From Clostridium_AD sp047624165 (GTDB lineage Bacteria; Bacillota; Clostridia; Clostridiales; Clostridiaceae), in assembly GCA_047624165.1 (NCBI GenBank), contig JBLHPD010000027.1, positions 1 through 33,608 of the forward strand: a stretch of DNA of 33,608 nt, written 5' to 3'. Below the pieces are notes generated by a model. That model searched no databases. It was given only the letters and a program-made list of their open reading frames with translations, and was not told the DNA's origin. Of the stretch, positions 14,392-22,932 are shown one piece after another. Each line of letters begins with the position of its first letter. The first letter of the stretch is position 1. Made by a program: the position numbers and the translations under genes.

Positions 14392-15387
14392 ATGAAAAAA
14401 GTTGTAGTTATTTTTAATGGTGGGACAATCTCTATGTCGGTTGATCCAAGAATAAAGGCTGCCATTCCAACTCTAAGTGGGGAAGAAGTAATGGCAATGG
14501 TTACGGGAATAGAAGATCATGCAGAAATAGAATCATATAATTTTTCGAATTTACCAGGACCTCACGTGACACCAGAACTCATGATGGAATTATCTAAATA
14601 TATACAAAGTTTCTTAGATAGGGATGACATAAGTGGAGTTGTAGTGACTCATGGTACGGATTCACTTGAGGAAACAGCGTATTTACTACATCTAACTATT
14701 AATAACCCAAAGCCTGTAATTGTTACAGGGTCAATGAGGAATAGTTCTGAACTTGGGTATGATGGTCCAGCAAATTTATCAGCTTCCATTTGTACTGCTA
14801 TTTCAGAGGAAGCACGTAACAGGGGAGTGTTAGTATGCTTAAATGATGAACTTAATTGTGCTGGAGAGGTTACTAAATCACATTCAATGCATCTAAATAC
14901 TTTCCAGAGTCCAGAGTTTGGACCAATAGGGATTATAGATAATAATGAGGCAATATTCTATAGAGATAGTTTAAAAAAAGAACATATAATAACAGATAAA
15001 ATAGAAACTAGAGTAGATTTAATAAAAGCTTGTGCTGGAATGGATTCAAAATTAATTGACTTTTGTGTACAGCAGGGAGCAAGAGGGCTTGTTATTGAAG
15101 CTATGGGAAGAGGGAATATACCGCCTGAAATGGCAGAAGGAGCAAAAAAAGCTATAGAAAAGGGAGTGGCAGTAGTTATGGTATCTAGATGCTTCAAAGG
15201 AAGAGTATTAGATTCCTATGGGTATCCAGGTGGTGGGAAAGAACTTAGAAATGCTGGAGTGATATTTGGAGATAGCCTACCGGGACAAAAGGCTAGAATT
15301 AAACTTATGCTTGCACTTGCTAGCACAACAAATATAGAAGAAATTGAACGTATATTCGAGAGTGGACGGTACAAAAATCGAATTTAA
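14392..15387 (+). CDS. ansA: L-asparaginase (type I/II asparaginase family)
   Basis: The enzyme hydrolyses asparagine to aspartate and ammonia. The N-terminal segment VVVIFNGGTISM carries the first catalytic Thr at position 12. The second motif VVTHGTDSLEETAYLL gives Thr89 and Asp90 of the catalytic triad. The later NCAGEVTKSHS supplies the expected Lys. The length of 331 residues is normal and there is no signal peptide, which suggests a cytoplasmic enzyme. The ATG follows AGGGGG by about 8 bases. It stands alone with a terminator-like palindrome before it and a hairpin terminator after it. The aspartate it makes could feed the lysine/diaminopimelate route of the aminotransferase encoded next, though the two genes are separately transcribed. 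Confidence 0.9.
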   Translation: MKKVVVIFNGGTISMSVDPRIKAAIPTLSGEEVMAMVTGIEDHAEIESYNFSNLPGPHVTPELMMELSKYIQSFLDRDDISGVVVTHGTDSLEETAYLLHLTINNPKPVIVTGSMRNSSELGYDGPANLSASICTAISEEARNRGVLVCLNDELNCAGEVTKSHSMHLNTFQSPEFGPIGIIDNNEAIFYRDSLKKEHIITDKIETRVDLIKACAGMDSKLIDFCVQQGARGLVIEAMGRGNIPPEMAEGAKKAIEKGVAVVMVSRCFKGRVLDSYGYPGGGKELRNAGVIFGDSLPGQKARIKLMLALASTTNIEEIERIFESGRYKNRI

Positions 15388-15468
15388 CATGGAAATTAGG
15401 CTTGAATATTGGATGATATTAAAGGCCATTTCTATTTTTGATATTATGTTGGTATAAAGGTAAAATAT

Positions 15469-15498
15469 CCACTATGGTTTTACAATAAACTGTAGTGG
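15469..15498 (+). terminator. Terminator after the asparaginase gene
   Basis: CCACTATGGTTT pairs with AAACTGTAGTGG through two G-T pairs, with a 6-base loop, and is followed by GGTTTATTTTG. Confidence 0.7.
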
Positions 15499-15582
15499 GT
15501 TTATTTTGTGCTTTTAATTTAATGTAACAAAGTTAGTAGCACTCGAATAACATAATACAAAAATTATGTAAAGGGTGATATT

Positions 15583-16737
15583 ATGAAAATAAATAATAGA
15601 CTATCTAATGTTTGCGAATATCATTTTAAAAAAATTGACGATATGAAAAATGAAGTGTTGCGCTCAGGCAAAAAAATTATTGACCTCAGTATAGGAGATC
15701 CAGATTTAGCAGTTCACCCAAAAATTACCGATGCATTAATAGAGGGATTAAAAGAGCCAAGATATAACAACTACCCAACCTACGATGGGTTAATTGAACT
15801 TAAAAAAGCGGTTATAAAATACTATAATCAGATTTACAACGTATGTTTAAATTTGGATGAAGTAATAATTCTTATAGGCTCCAAAGAAGGTATAAGCAAT
15901 ATCATTCCAGCTGTATGTGATATTGGGGATTGTGTAATAGTACCTGAACCAGCATATCCAGTTTATAGTATTTGTTCGAAACTTTGGGGGTGCATACCGT
16001 ATACTGTACCTTTAACACAAAAAAATGGATATATGCCGAATCTTGATGATATTCCTGGAGAAATTGTAAGCAAATGCAAGCTATTTTTTATAAATTATCC
16101 CAATAATCCAACAGGAGCTTTAGCAAGTTCAGAATTCTATAAGCGTATCATAAAGTTTTCTTATAATAATAATATTGTTTTATGCAATGATTCAGCATAT
16201 AATGAGATAATTGAGGTAGATAAAAAAGCCACTAGCCTTATGCAATACGATATAAAAAGGCAATGCGTGGAGTTTGGAACGTTGTCTAAAACTTATAATA
16301 TGACAGGATATAGAATAGGATATGCTGTAGGTAATGCTAAAGTAATAAATGCTCTTTTGAAAATAAAAAGTAACTGTGATTCTGGACAATTTATTCCTGT
16401 GCAAAAGGCTGCCATCGCGGCTCTTAATTTAGAACGTGATTATGTTCTAAATATAAGAAAAATTTATGATGAAAGACGTGAAGCTTGCAAAAGTGTTCTA
16501 CTACAAAAAAATATTAATTTTTTTGATGCTGAGGGTACTTTTTATTTGTGGTGCAGAACACCTAGAAACTATACAACAAATGAGTTTTGCGAAGAATTAT
16601 TAATTAATCATGGCATTTTGGTTACACCGGGGAATGTTTTTGGGAAACTTGGATACGATTATTTTCGTATAGCATTGACTAAAGATAAGCTTATTATTAA
16701 AGAAGCTCTAAAATTATTAAAAAAATTTAATGCTTAA
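15583..16737 (+). CDS. PLP-dependent class I/II aminotransferase, LL-diaminopimelate aminotransferase-like
   Basis: The protein is 384 residues with the usual fold type I features. SIGDPDLAVHP at the start is typical of the aspartate/LL-diaminopimelate branch. NYPNNPTGA (171-179) holds the conserved Asn, and FGTLSKTYNMTGYRIG contains the PLP Schiff-base Lys236 and the phosphate-binding Arg244. FRIALT near the end includes the substrate carboxylate Arg. LL-diaminopimelate aminotransferase makes LL-DAP from tetrahydrodipicolinate in the lysine and peptidoglycan pathway. Paralogues use other amino acids, so the substrate is not certain. The ATG follows AAAGGGTGA. It is a single gene with a terminator after it. 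Confidence 0.75.
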   Translation: MKINNRLSNVCEYHFKKIDDMKNEVLRSGKKIIDLSIGDPDLAVHPKITDALIEGLKEPRYNNYPTYDGLIELKKAVIKYYNQIYNVCLNLDEVIILIGSKEGISNIIPAVCDIGDCVIVPEPAYPVYSICSKLWGCIPYTVPLTQKNGYMPNLDDIPGEIVSKCKLFFINYPNNPTGALASSEFYKRIIKFSYNNNIVLCNDSAYNEIIEVDKKATSLMQYDIKRQCVEFGTLSKTYNMTGYRIGYAVGNAKVINALLKIKSNCDSGQFIPVQKAAIAALNLERDYVLNIRKIYDERREACKSVLLQKNINFFDAEGTFYLWCRTPRNYTTNEFCEELLINHGILVTPGNVFGKLGYDYFRIALTKDKLIIKEALKLLKKFNA

Positions 16738-16815
16738 ATTATTATTGATATAATATTATTATTGGTATAATATAAATTATATAGGAAATATTTTATTATA
16801 AGTGTGAACTATTTT

Positions 16816-16849
16816 AAAAATACATTAAATGAAGTTTAATAGTATTTTT
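16816..16849 (+). terminator. Terminator after the aminotransferase gene
   Basis: AAAAATACATTAAA pairs with TTTAAT-A-GTATTTTT with one bulged A and a loop of about 5 bases, running into a T tract. Confidence 0.65.
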
Positions 16850-16892
16850 TTAGATAAAAATCGTAATAAAAGTGAAAATTTATAATTTTAGC

Positions 16893-16922
16893 TTGAAACT
16901 TAGGTAATAGTTTATGTATAAT
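16893..16922 (+). promoter_or_regulatory. Sigma-A-like promoter of the yicC operon
   Basis: TTGAAA at 16893-16898, an 18-base spacer and a perfect TATAAT at 16917-16922, about 40 bases before the yicC ATG. It probably drives at least yicC-remA-gmk-rpoZ-coaBC. Confidence 0.65.
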
Positions 16923-16961
16923 TGTAAGGATTCACAATGAACATGGGAAGGATGCGTTATT

Positions 16962-17840
16962 ATGATTAGGAGTATGACTGGGTTTGGGAGAGGAAGCTCT
17001 GAAAAAGATGGTAAAAGCTTTACCATTGAGATTAAAAGTGTTAATCATAGATATTTTGAGACTAATATAAGAATGCCTAGAGTGTTAATAGCTTTTGAGG
17101 ATAAAATACGAAAAATAATTGGTGAAAAAGTAAAGAGAGGAAAGCTTGATGTATTTGTAACTCAAGGCAATTATGATAAAGAAGATGTTGAGGCTTATTT
17201 GAATGAAAAATTAGCTGAAAGTTATCTGAAATGTTTTCGAACATTAAAAGACAAATATGATCTAGATGGCGAAATATCAGTCTCTCAGATAGCTAGATTA
17301 CCAGAGGTAATAACTCTTAAACAAAAGGAAGAAGATGTTTCACAAACCTTTGAGCAGATAGAGCAATCACTAACAAAAGCGCTTGACGCTCTACTTTTTA
17401 TGAGAGAAAGAGAAGGCGAAAAATTACTAAAGGATGTTATAAATAAATGTGATTTAATCAATGGCTTAGCTAAGAAGATTGAGGAAAGATCACCGTTTAT
17501 TGTTTGTGAGTATAAGGAGAAACTAGCTCAAAGGCTAAATACGCTGCATAAGGAAGTTGAATTTGATGAAAACAGAGTTGCAATGGAAGTTGCGATCTTT
17601 GCTGATAAAGCTGGAATTGATGAAGAAATTGTAAGATTAAATAGTCATATAGAGCAAATGAAGGAAACACTAATAATGAACGAACCAATTGGTAGAAAAC
17701 TTGATTTTATTATTCAAGAGATGAATAGAGAAACTAACACTATAGCATCAAAAGCGAATGATTTAGAAATTTTAAATACGGTAATTAACATGAAAAGCGA
17801 AATAGAGAAAATTAGAGAACAAATACAAAACATAGAGTAA
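16962..17840 (+). CDS. yicC: YicC family endoribonuclease-like protein
   Basis: The protein starts MIRSMTGFGRGSSEKDGKSF and continues with the SVNHRYFETNIRMPR segment, the standard YicC N-terminal domain. The C-terminal part (about 210-292, with IDEEIVRLNSHIEQMKE and GRKLDFIIQEMNRETNTIASK) is the DUF1732 domain. Family members are RNases implicated in small-RNA turnover and stress survival. The length of 292 is normal. GGAAGGA precedes the ATG. It heads a compact operon with remA, gmk, rpoZ and coaBC, an order common in clostridia and bacilli. Confidence 0.9.
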   Translation: MIRSMTGFGRGSSEKDGKSFTIEIKSVNHRYFETNIRMPRVLIAFEDKIRKIIGEKVKRGKLDVFVTQGNYDKEDVEAYLNEKLAESYLKCFRTLKDKYDLDGEISVSQIARLPEVITLKQKEEDVSQTFEQIEQSLTKALDALLFMREREGEKLLKDVINKCDLINGLAKKIEERSPFIVCEYKEKLAQRLNTLHKEVEFDENRVAMEVAIFADKAGIDEEIVRLNSHIEQMKETLIMNEPIGRKLDFIIQEMNRETNTIASKANDLEILNTVINMKSEIEKIREQIQNIE

Positions 17841-17854
17841 ACAGGAGGCACACG

Positions 17855-18127
17855 ATGAGTATAAAATTGATAAACATAGGTTTTGGGAACATTGTTTCAG
17901 CAAATAGACTAGTAGCTATAGTCAGTCCTGAATCAGCTCCAATTAAAAGAATAATTCAGGAAGCAAGAGATAGAGGTATGCTAATTGATGCTACTTATGG
18001 AAGAAGAACCAGAGCAGTTATCATCACTGATAGTGACCATGTTATTCTATCAGCGGTTCAACCTGAAACTGTTGCGCATAGGTTATCTGTTAAAGATGAG
18101 GAACGTGTAGATGAGGTTGAGGAATAA
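17855..18127 (+). CDS. remA: RemA/DUF370 family DNA-binding regulator
   Basis: The 90-residue protein opens MSIKLINIGFGNIVSANRLV, followed by the conserved SPESAPIKRIIQEARDRGMLIDATYGRRTRAVI stretch. This is the DUF370 signature. In Bacillus subtilis RemA is an oligomeric DNA-binding protein that activates biofilm-matrix and osmoprotection genes. The same yicC-remA-gmk-rpoZ order occurs there. AGGAGG lies 6 bases before the ATG. Its stop overlaps the gmk start by one base. Confidence 0.9.
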   Translation: MSIKLINIGFGNIVSANRLVAIVSPESAPIKRIIQEARDRGMLIDATYGRRTRAVIITDSDHVILSAVQPETVAHRLSVKDEERVDEVEE

Positions 18128-18738
18128 TGGTGTGCAAAGGACAGTTGATTGTTATTTCAGGACCTTCTGGTGCTGGTAAAGGGACTGTTTGTAATGCGCT
18201 TCTTGAGAAAAATGATTTTTGGGTTTCAGTCTCTGCAACTACAAGAAGTCCAAGAAATGCTGAAACAGAAGGAATGAACTACTTTTTTATAACTAAAGAG
18301 GAATTCCTAGAAAGAATTGCATCAGAAGATTTTCTCGAATACGCAGAAGTTTATGGAAACTATTATGGCACACCTAAATCTGAAGTTCTAAAGGTTCTGG
18401 ATGGGGGACGCGATGTAATACTCGAAATAGATATTCAAGGGGCTCTGAAGGTGAAAATGGCTTATCCAGACGGTTTATTTATTTTTATTCTTCCACCATC
18501 AATGGAAGAATTAAAAAATAGAATTACCAATAGGGGCAGTGAAACACCAGAGTCCTTAATTACTAGATTTACATCTGCTCATAAAGAAATTAGTTTTGTA
18601 TCAAAATATGATTATGCAGTTGTAAACGACACAGTAGATAATGCCTGTGAAAAAATTCAAAGCATTATAACAGCAGAAAAATGTAGAGTTGATAGAATGA
18701 ATGGAGATTTTCTAAAGGAGGAAATTAGTAATGAATAA
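18127..18738 (+). CDS. gmk: Guanylate kinase
   Basis: The enzyme phosphorylates GMP to GDP in nucleotide metabolism. The P-loop GPSGAGKGT sits near residues 12-20. SATTRSPRNAETEGMNYFF is the conserved GMP-binding part, followed by FLEYAEVYGNYYGTPKSEV and the lid-like RITNRGSETPESLITR. The length of 203 is normal. The ATG overlaps the remA stop by one base and the gene overlaps rpoZ by 8 bases, so the three are translationally coupled. Confidence 0.95.
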   Translation: MVCKGQLIVISGPSGAGKGTVCNALLEKNDFWVSVSATTRSPRNAETEGMNYFFITKEEFLERIASEDFLEYAEVYGNYYGTPKSEVLKVLDGGRDVILEIDIQGALKVKMAYPDGLFIFILPPSMEELKNRITNRGSETPESLITRFTSAHKEISFVSKYDYAVVNDTVDNACEKIQSIITAEKCRVDRMNGDFLKEEISNE

Positions 18739-18949
18739 TTCAATGATTAATCCATCAATAGTAAATTTATTAGAAAAAGTTGATAATAGGTATTCGTTAG
18801 TAGTAGCAACATCAAAAAGAGCAAGACAAATAATAGAAGGTCAAAGCCCACTTGTAAATGTGGATTCTACGAAACCTGTTACTATAGCGATACATGAAAT
18901 TTATGAAGGAGCTATTGTAGCTATTACAACAAAAGAAGGAATAAAATAG
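18731..18949 (+). CDS. rpoZ: RNA polymerase omega subunit
   Basis: The 72-residue protein has the omega pattern: MINPSIVNLLEKVDNRYSLV followed by VATSKRARQIIEGQSP, and the ending KPVTIAIHEIYEGAI. Omega helps assemble the beta-prime subunit. AAAGGAGG lies within the gmk 3' end just before the ATG. The position after gmk is the usual one. Confidence 0.93.
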   Translation: MNNSMINPSIVNLLEKVDNRYSLVVATSKRARQIIEGQSPLVNVDSTKPVTIAIHEIYEGAIVAITTKEGIK

Positions 18950-18950
18950 C

Positions 18951-20141
18951 ATGGAAAATAAAAGAACAGTAGTTATTGGCGTCTCAGGTGGAATAGCAGT
19001 ATATAAAGCTTTAGATGTTATTAGTAGATTAAAAAAAGAAAATGTCTGCGTGCATGTTATCATGACTAAATCAGCTATGGAATTTGTAAATCCCATAAGT
19101 TTTCAATCGCTTAGTCAAAATGCAGTCATTCATGATATGTTTGATGAGACTAAAGCATGGGAGATACAACATATATCTCTAGCTAAAAAAGCGGATTTGT
19201 TTGTTGTGGTTCCAGCAACTGCAAATATAATTGGTAAAGTTGCAAATGGTATTGCTGACGATATGATTACTACTACTATTATGGCGACAAATGCACCAGT
19301 TATTTTTGCTCCTGCAATGAATGTTAATATGTACAATAATCCAATAGTACAAGAAAATATTCGAAAACTTAAGACTTTTGGGTATGATTTCATTTCTCCC
19401 ACTACAGGCAGACTAGCCTGTGGTGACATAGGAGAAGGAAAATTAGCACAAACGGAAGATATCTTCGAAATAATTATGAGTAATTTGTATCCTATAAAAG
19501 ATATGCTGGGAACTAAGGTTTTAGTTACAGCTGGGCCTACAATTTCACCTATTGACCCAGTAAGATTTATAACAAACAGGTCTTCGGGCAAAATGGGCTA
19601 CGCAATTGCGAGAGAAGCTAGAGATAGAGGGGCAGTTGTAACTTTAATATCTGGTCCAAGCAATGAAAAAATACCTTTTGGCGTAAATTTCATAAGGATA
19701 AATACTAATGAAGAGATGATGGCAACTGTTTTAAATAATTATGAAGATTGTGATATAGTTATAAAAGCAGCGGCTGTAGCTGACTTTAAGCCTAAAGTAT
19801 ACTGTAACAGTAAAATCAAGAAAAGTGAAAATGGATTAAATTTAGAACTTGTTCGCGATAATGACATTTTAAAAGAATTAGGATTACATAAAAAGAAGCA
19901 AATATTAGTAGGTTTTGCAGCTGAAAGTAATGATTTACTCGAAAATGCTAAAGCAAAGCTTCTTCGGAAAAATTTAGATTATATTGTTGCCAATGATATA
20001 ACAAAAGCAGATGTTGGGTTTGGAACAGAAGATAACAAGGTGATTATTTTAAGCAAGGATAGTAGTCCGATAGCATTAGATAAGATGACAAAAAAACAAG
20101 TCGCTAGGGAATTGTTTACTTTAATAAATAAAAAGCGCTAA
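18951..20141 (+). CDS. coaBC: Bifunctional phosphopantothenoylcysteine decarboxylase/phosphopantothenate-cysteine ligase
   Basis: Two steps of coenzyme A synthesis are joined in this 396-residue protein. The N-terminal CoaC flavoprotein half has GVSGGIAVYKALD, the catalytic-type His in WEIQHISLAKKADL, the PAMNVNMYNNP substrate clamp and GRLACGDIGEGKLA with the active Cys. The C-terminal CoaB half begins near residue 185 with VLVTAGPTISPIDPVRFITN and RSSGKMGYAIA. The protein GAAGGA site lies within the rpoZ 3' end, and the ATG is one base after the rpoZ stop. A strong hairpin covers its own stop codon. Confidence 0.95.
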   Translation: MENKRTVVIGVSGGIAVYKALDVISRLKKENVCVHVIMTKSAMEFVNPISFQSLSQNAVIHDMFDETKAWEIQHISLAKKADLFVVVPATANIIGKVANGIADDMITTTIMATNAPVIFAPAMNVNMYNNPIVQENIRKLKTFGYDFISPTTGRLACGDIGEGKLAQTEDIFEIIMSNLYPIKDMLGTKVLVTAGPTISPIDPVRFITNRSSGKMGYAIAREARDRGAVVTLISGPSNEKIPFGVNFIRINTNEEMMATVLNNYEDCDIVIKAAAVADFKPKVYCNSKIKKSENGLNLELVRDNDILKELGLHKKKQILVGFAAESNDLLENAKAKLLRKNLDYIVANDITKADVGFGTEDNKVIILSKDSSPIALDKMTKKQVARELFTLINKKR

Positions 20142-20162
20142 TGCGCTTTTTATTTATTAAAG
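20119..20162. terminator. Strong hairpin terminator after coaBC
   Basis: A perfect 20-bp stem (20119-20138 and 20143-20162; core AAAAAGCGC/GCGCTTTTT) has loop TAAT, with the T tract within the right arm. It includes the coaBC stop codon and ends 28 bases before the priA start, so priA may have partly separate expression. Confidence 0.8.
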
Positions 20163-20189
20163 AAAATTTTAAATTAAAAGGGTGATTAG

Positions 20190-22391
20190 GTGTATCAGTA
20201 TGCTGGAGTTGTGGTGAATAATGATTCAGTTCAAGTTGATAAAGTGTTTACATATAAAATACCTGTTGGTTTAATAGGTAAAGTCTGTTTAGGATTTAGA
20301 GTTAAAGTGCCTTTTGGCAAGGGAAACAAGACATTGGATGCTTTTGTACTTGAATTGTATGAGCAATGTGATAATGTGAATAATATTAAGGATATCACAA
20401 GTATTTGTGATGAAATGCCATTACTTAAAATAACTGATATTGAGCTAATAAAGATTATGAAAAAAAAATATCTCTGCACGTATTTAGAGTGCATAAAAGT
20501 TATTATTCCAAGAGGCATAACAAAAGGTGTAAGATATAAGACTGCACAGGTATTAATAGTATGCAAAAAATTAGAAGGCAAATTTTTAAATGAACCATAT
20601 AAAAACATTTATGAACTAATACAATTGAATAATATGAAATACAACAAGACCGAATTTAGTAAAACTTTCAATCAATCATTGTCATCAATTAATACTATGA
20701 TTAAATATGGATTCTTAACCACGAAAGAGGTTATAATTAATAGGTATAACGAAAAAATCTATTCTAGGTATGAAGAAAGAATACTAAATGATAAGCAACA
20801 ACAATCAGTGGATTTTATAATTAATTCTAAGCATAAAAAATTTTTAATTCATGGAGTTACAGGTAGCGGAAAGACTGAAATATATATGAATTTGGTTAGT
20901 TATATGTTAAAAGAGAACAAGCAATCTATAATACTTATACCGGAAATCTCGTTAACCCCTCAAATGGTTGAAAGGTTCAAAGGTAGATTTGGACGTGATA
21001 TTGCAGTTTTTCACAGTAGACTGTCAGATGGTGAACGATATGACGAATGGATGAGAGTGAAGTTTGGAAATGTTAAAATTGCTATTGGGGCAAGGTCAGC
21101 TATATTTTTACCTTTTAAAAACTTAGGATTAATTGTTATAGATGAGGAACATGAAGGAAGTTACAAATCTGACAGTGATCCAAAATTCGATGCAAGGGAA
21201 ATAGCTTATATGAAGTGTGAACTAGAAAATTGTAAATTAGTACTTGGTTCAGCTACACCCTCTATCGAAAGTTATTATAGAGCTTCAATAAAGGAATTAG
21301 AATTGATTACTATTAATGAGAGAGCAGATGGAGCAGCCATGCCCAAAGTGGAAATAGTTGACATGCGTGAAGAGCTTATGAATAATAATCGTTCAATATT
21401 TAGTAAGTCACTACACGAGGGTATTATTGAAGCTTTAAGTAAAAATGAGCAGGTGATATTATTTTTAAATAGAAGAGGGTTTTCAACTTTCGTGTCTTGT
21501 AGAAAATGTGGGTATGTTTTTAAGTGTAAAAAATGTGATATTTCATTAACCTATCACAATGCAGGTGAATATTTAACTTGCCATTACTGTGGAGAGAAAG
21601 AGAGAATTAGTAAAACTTGCCCTAGCTGTGGAAGCAGTTATGTAAAATATTTTGGAGTTGGAACAGAAAAAATTGAACAAGAAATTAACAGAATTTTTCC
21701 AAGTGCAAAAACTTTAAGAATGGATTTTGATACAACTCGGAAAAAAAATTCTTATGAATATATATATAATACGTTTAAGAACAAACAGGCAGATATTTTG
21801 ATTGGAACTCAAATGGTCGCTAAAGGATTAGATTTTGAAAATGTTACTTTAGTAGGAGTTATAGCAGCAGATTTATCATTGAATTTACCCGATTATAGAG
21901 CTTTTGAGCGGACATTTCAACTACTCACTCAAGTATCTGGAAGATCGGGTAGGGGAAGTAAAGAAGGTAAAGTAGTTATTCAAACATATAGTGCAGAGAA
22001 TCTAACGGTGCAATATGCAGCGGATAATGATTATGACAGTTTCTATAAAAATGAAATTATGATGAGAAAGGCAATGGACTATCCACCTTTCACAAGTATT
22101 CTAGTCATAACTATGAGTTCTGAAGATGAAAATTTGTTAATAAAAAATATACAAAATGTTGGCATAAATTTAAAATATGAGATTAAAAATAATGATAAAA
22201 TTACATTACTAGGACCATGTCCTTGTGGAATTTCTAAAATTAAAAATTTCTATAGATGGCAAATTATAATTAAAGGGAATATTAAACAAGACATTGCACA
22301 GAAAATAAAAAATTTAGTTTATGAATCAGTTAAAAAGATATATAGTAGTATTCGGGTTAGCATAGATATTAATCCGAGTAGCATGATTTAA
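20190..22391 (+). CDS. priA: Primosomal protein N' (replication restart helicase PriA)
   Basis: PriA reloads the replisome at stalled forks. The N-terminal DNA-binding domain (1-105) starts MYQYAGVVVNNDSVQVDKVF. The superfamily 2 helicase core has Walker A HGVTGSGKTEIY and the DEEH box in LIVIDEEHEGSYK. The zinc-binding insert has eight Cys: CRKCGYVFKCKKC, CHYCGE and CPSCG. FGVGTEKIEQE and QVSGRSGRG, with later helicase motifs, follow. The length of 733 is normal. It starts at GTG after AAAGGGTGA. Its stop codon lies in the first copy of the 23-bp repeats. Confidence 0.95.
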   Translation: MYQYAGVVVNNDSVQVDKVFTYKIPVGLIGKVCLGFRVKVPFGKGNKTLDAFVLELYEQCDNVNNIKDITSICDEMPLLKITDIELIKIMKKKYLCTYLECIKVIIPRGITKGVRYKTAQVLIVCKKLEGKFLNEPYKNIYELIQLNNMKYNKTEFSKTFNQSLSSINTMIKYGFLTTKEVIINRYNEKIYSRYEERILNDKQQQSVDFIINSKHKKFLIHGVTGSGKTEIYMNLVSYMLKENKQSIILIPEISLTPQMVERFKGRFGRDIAVFHSRLSDGERYDEWMRVKFGNVKIAIGARSAIFLPFKNLGLIVIDEEHEGSYKSDSDPKFDAREIAYMKCELENCKLVLGSATPSIESYYRASIKELELITINERADGAAMPKVEIVDMREELMNNNRSIFSKSLHEGIIEALSKNEQVILFLNRRGFSTFVSCRKCGYVFKCKKCDISLTYHNAGEYLTCHYCGEKERISKTCPSCGSSYVKYFGVGTEKIEQEINRIFPSAKTLRMDFDTTRKKNSYEYIYNTFKNKQADILIGTQMVAKGLDFENVTLVGVIAADLSLNLPDYRAFERTFQLLTQVSGRSGRGSKEGKVVIQTYSAENLTVQYAADNDYDSFYKNEIMMRKAMDYPPFTSILVITMSSEDENLLIKNIQNVGINLKYEIKNNDKITLLGPCPCGISKIKNFYRWQIIIKGNIKQDIAQKIKNLVYESVKKIYSSIRVSIDINPSSMI

Positions 22392-22455
22392 CAGCACTTT
22401 CAGTGATGCTTTAACAGCACTTTCAGTGATGCTTTAACAGCACTTTCAGTGATGC
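22387..22455 (+). repeat. Three perfect tandem copies of a 23-bp repeat
   Basis: The unit begins TTTAACAGCACTTTCAGTGA and ends TGC. Copies lie at 22387-22409, 22410-22432 and 22433-22455, with no differences. Each can form a small CACT-TTC-AGTG hairpin. The first copy contains the priA stop codon, and the last ends 10 bases before the def ribosome site. Confidence 0.9.
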
Positions 22456-22478
22456 TTAATGATAAGGAGGATTAATAC

Positions 22479-22931
22479 ATGGCAATAAGAACAATAAGAA
22501 AATATGGTGACGACATTTTAAGAAAAAAAAGCAGAGTGGTGGATGAAATTAACGATAGGGTTTTATTATTAATTAAAGATATGAAAGAAACTATGTATAT
22601 TTCTAAAGGATTAGGTCTTGCTGCACCACAGGTAGGAATTTTAAAAAGAGTAGTAGTTATTGATGTTGGGGATGGACCTATGGCAATTATTAATCCGACG
22701 ATAGTAGAAATACATGGTTCAATTATATCTAATGAGGGTTGTTTAAGTATGCCAGGGGTACAAAAAAATGTAGAGAGGCCTCAGAAGGTAACAGTGAAGG
22801 CATTAAGCGAAGCTGGAGAAGAGATAGTAATCTACGGAGAGGATCTTCTTGCAAGAGCACTCTGCCATGAAATTGATCATTTAGATGGCATAATGTTTGT
22901 AGACAAAGCTGTTGAAGGTGAGGGAAAATAA
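22479..22931 (+). CDS. def: Peptide deformylase
   Basis: The enzyme removes the N-formyl group from new proteins. All three metal-site motifs are present: GLGLAAPQVG, EGCLSMPG (Cys ligand) and HEIDHLDG (HExxH). The length is 150 residues, a short type 1 form. AAGGAGG precedes the ATG. It is followed one base later by fmt, its functional partner. Confidence 0.95.
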   Translation: MAIRTIRKYGDDILRKKSRVVDEINDRVLLLIKDMKETMYISKGLGLAAPQVGILKRVVVIDVGDGPMAIINPTIVEIHGSIISNEGCLSMPGVQKNVERPQKVTVKALSEAGEEIVIYGEDLLARALCHEIDHLDGIMFVDKAVEGEGK

Positions 22932-22932
22932 T

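Noticed and set aside
22387..22455. Repeat array as a CRISPR
   Set aside because: The copies are directly adjacent with no spacers and there are no cas genes.
22912..22932. Upstream extension of fmt to 22912
   Set aside because: It lies within def, and MKIIFMGTPEF at 22933 is the family start with a suitable ribosome site.
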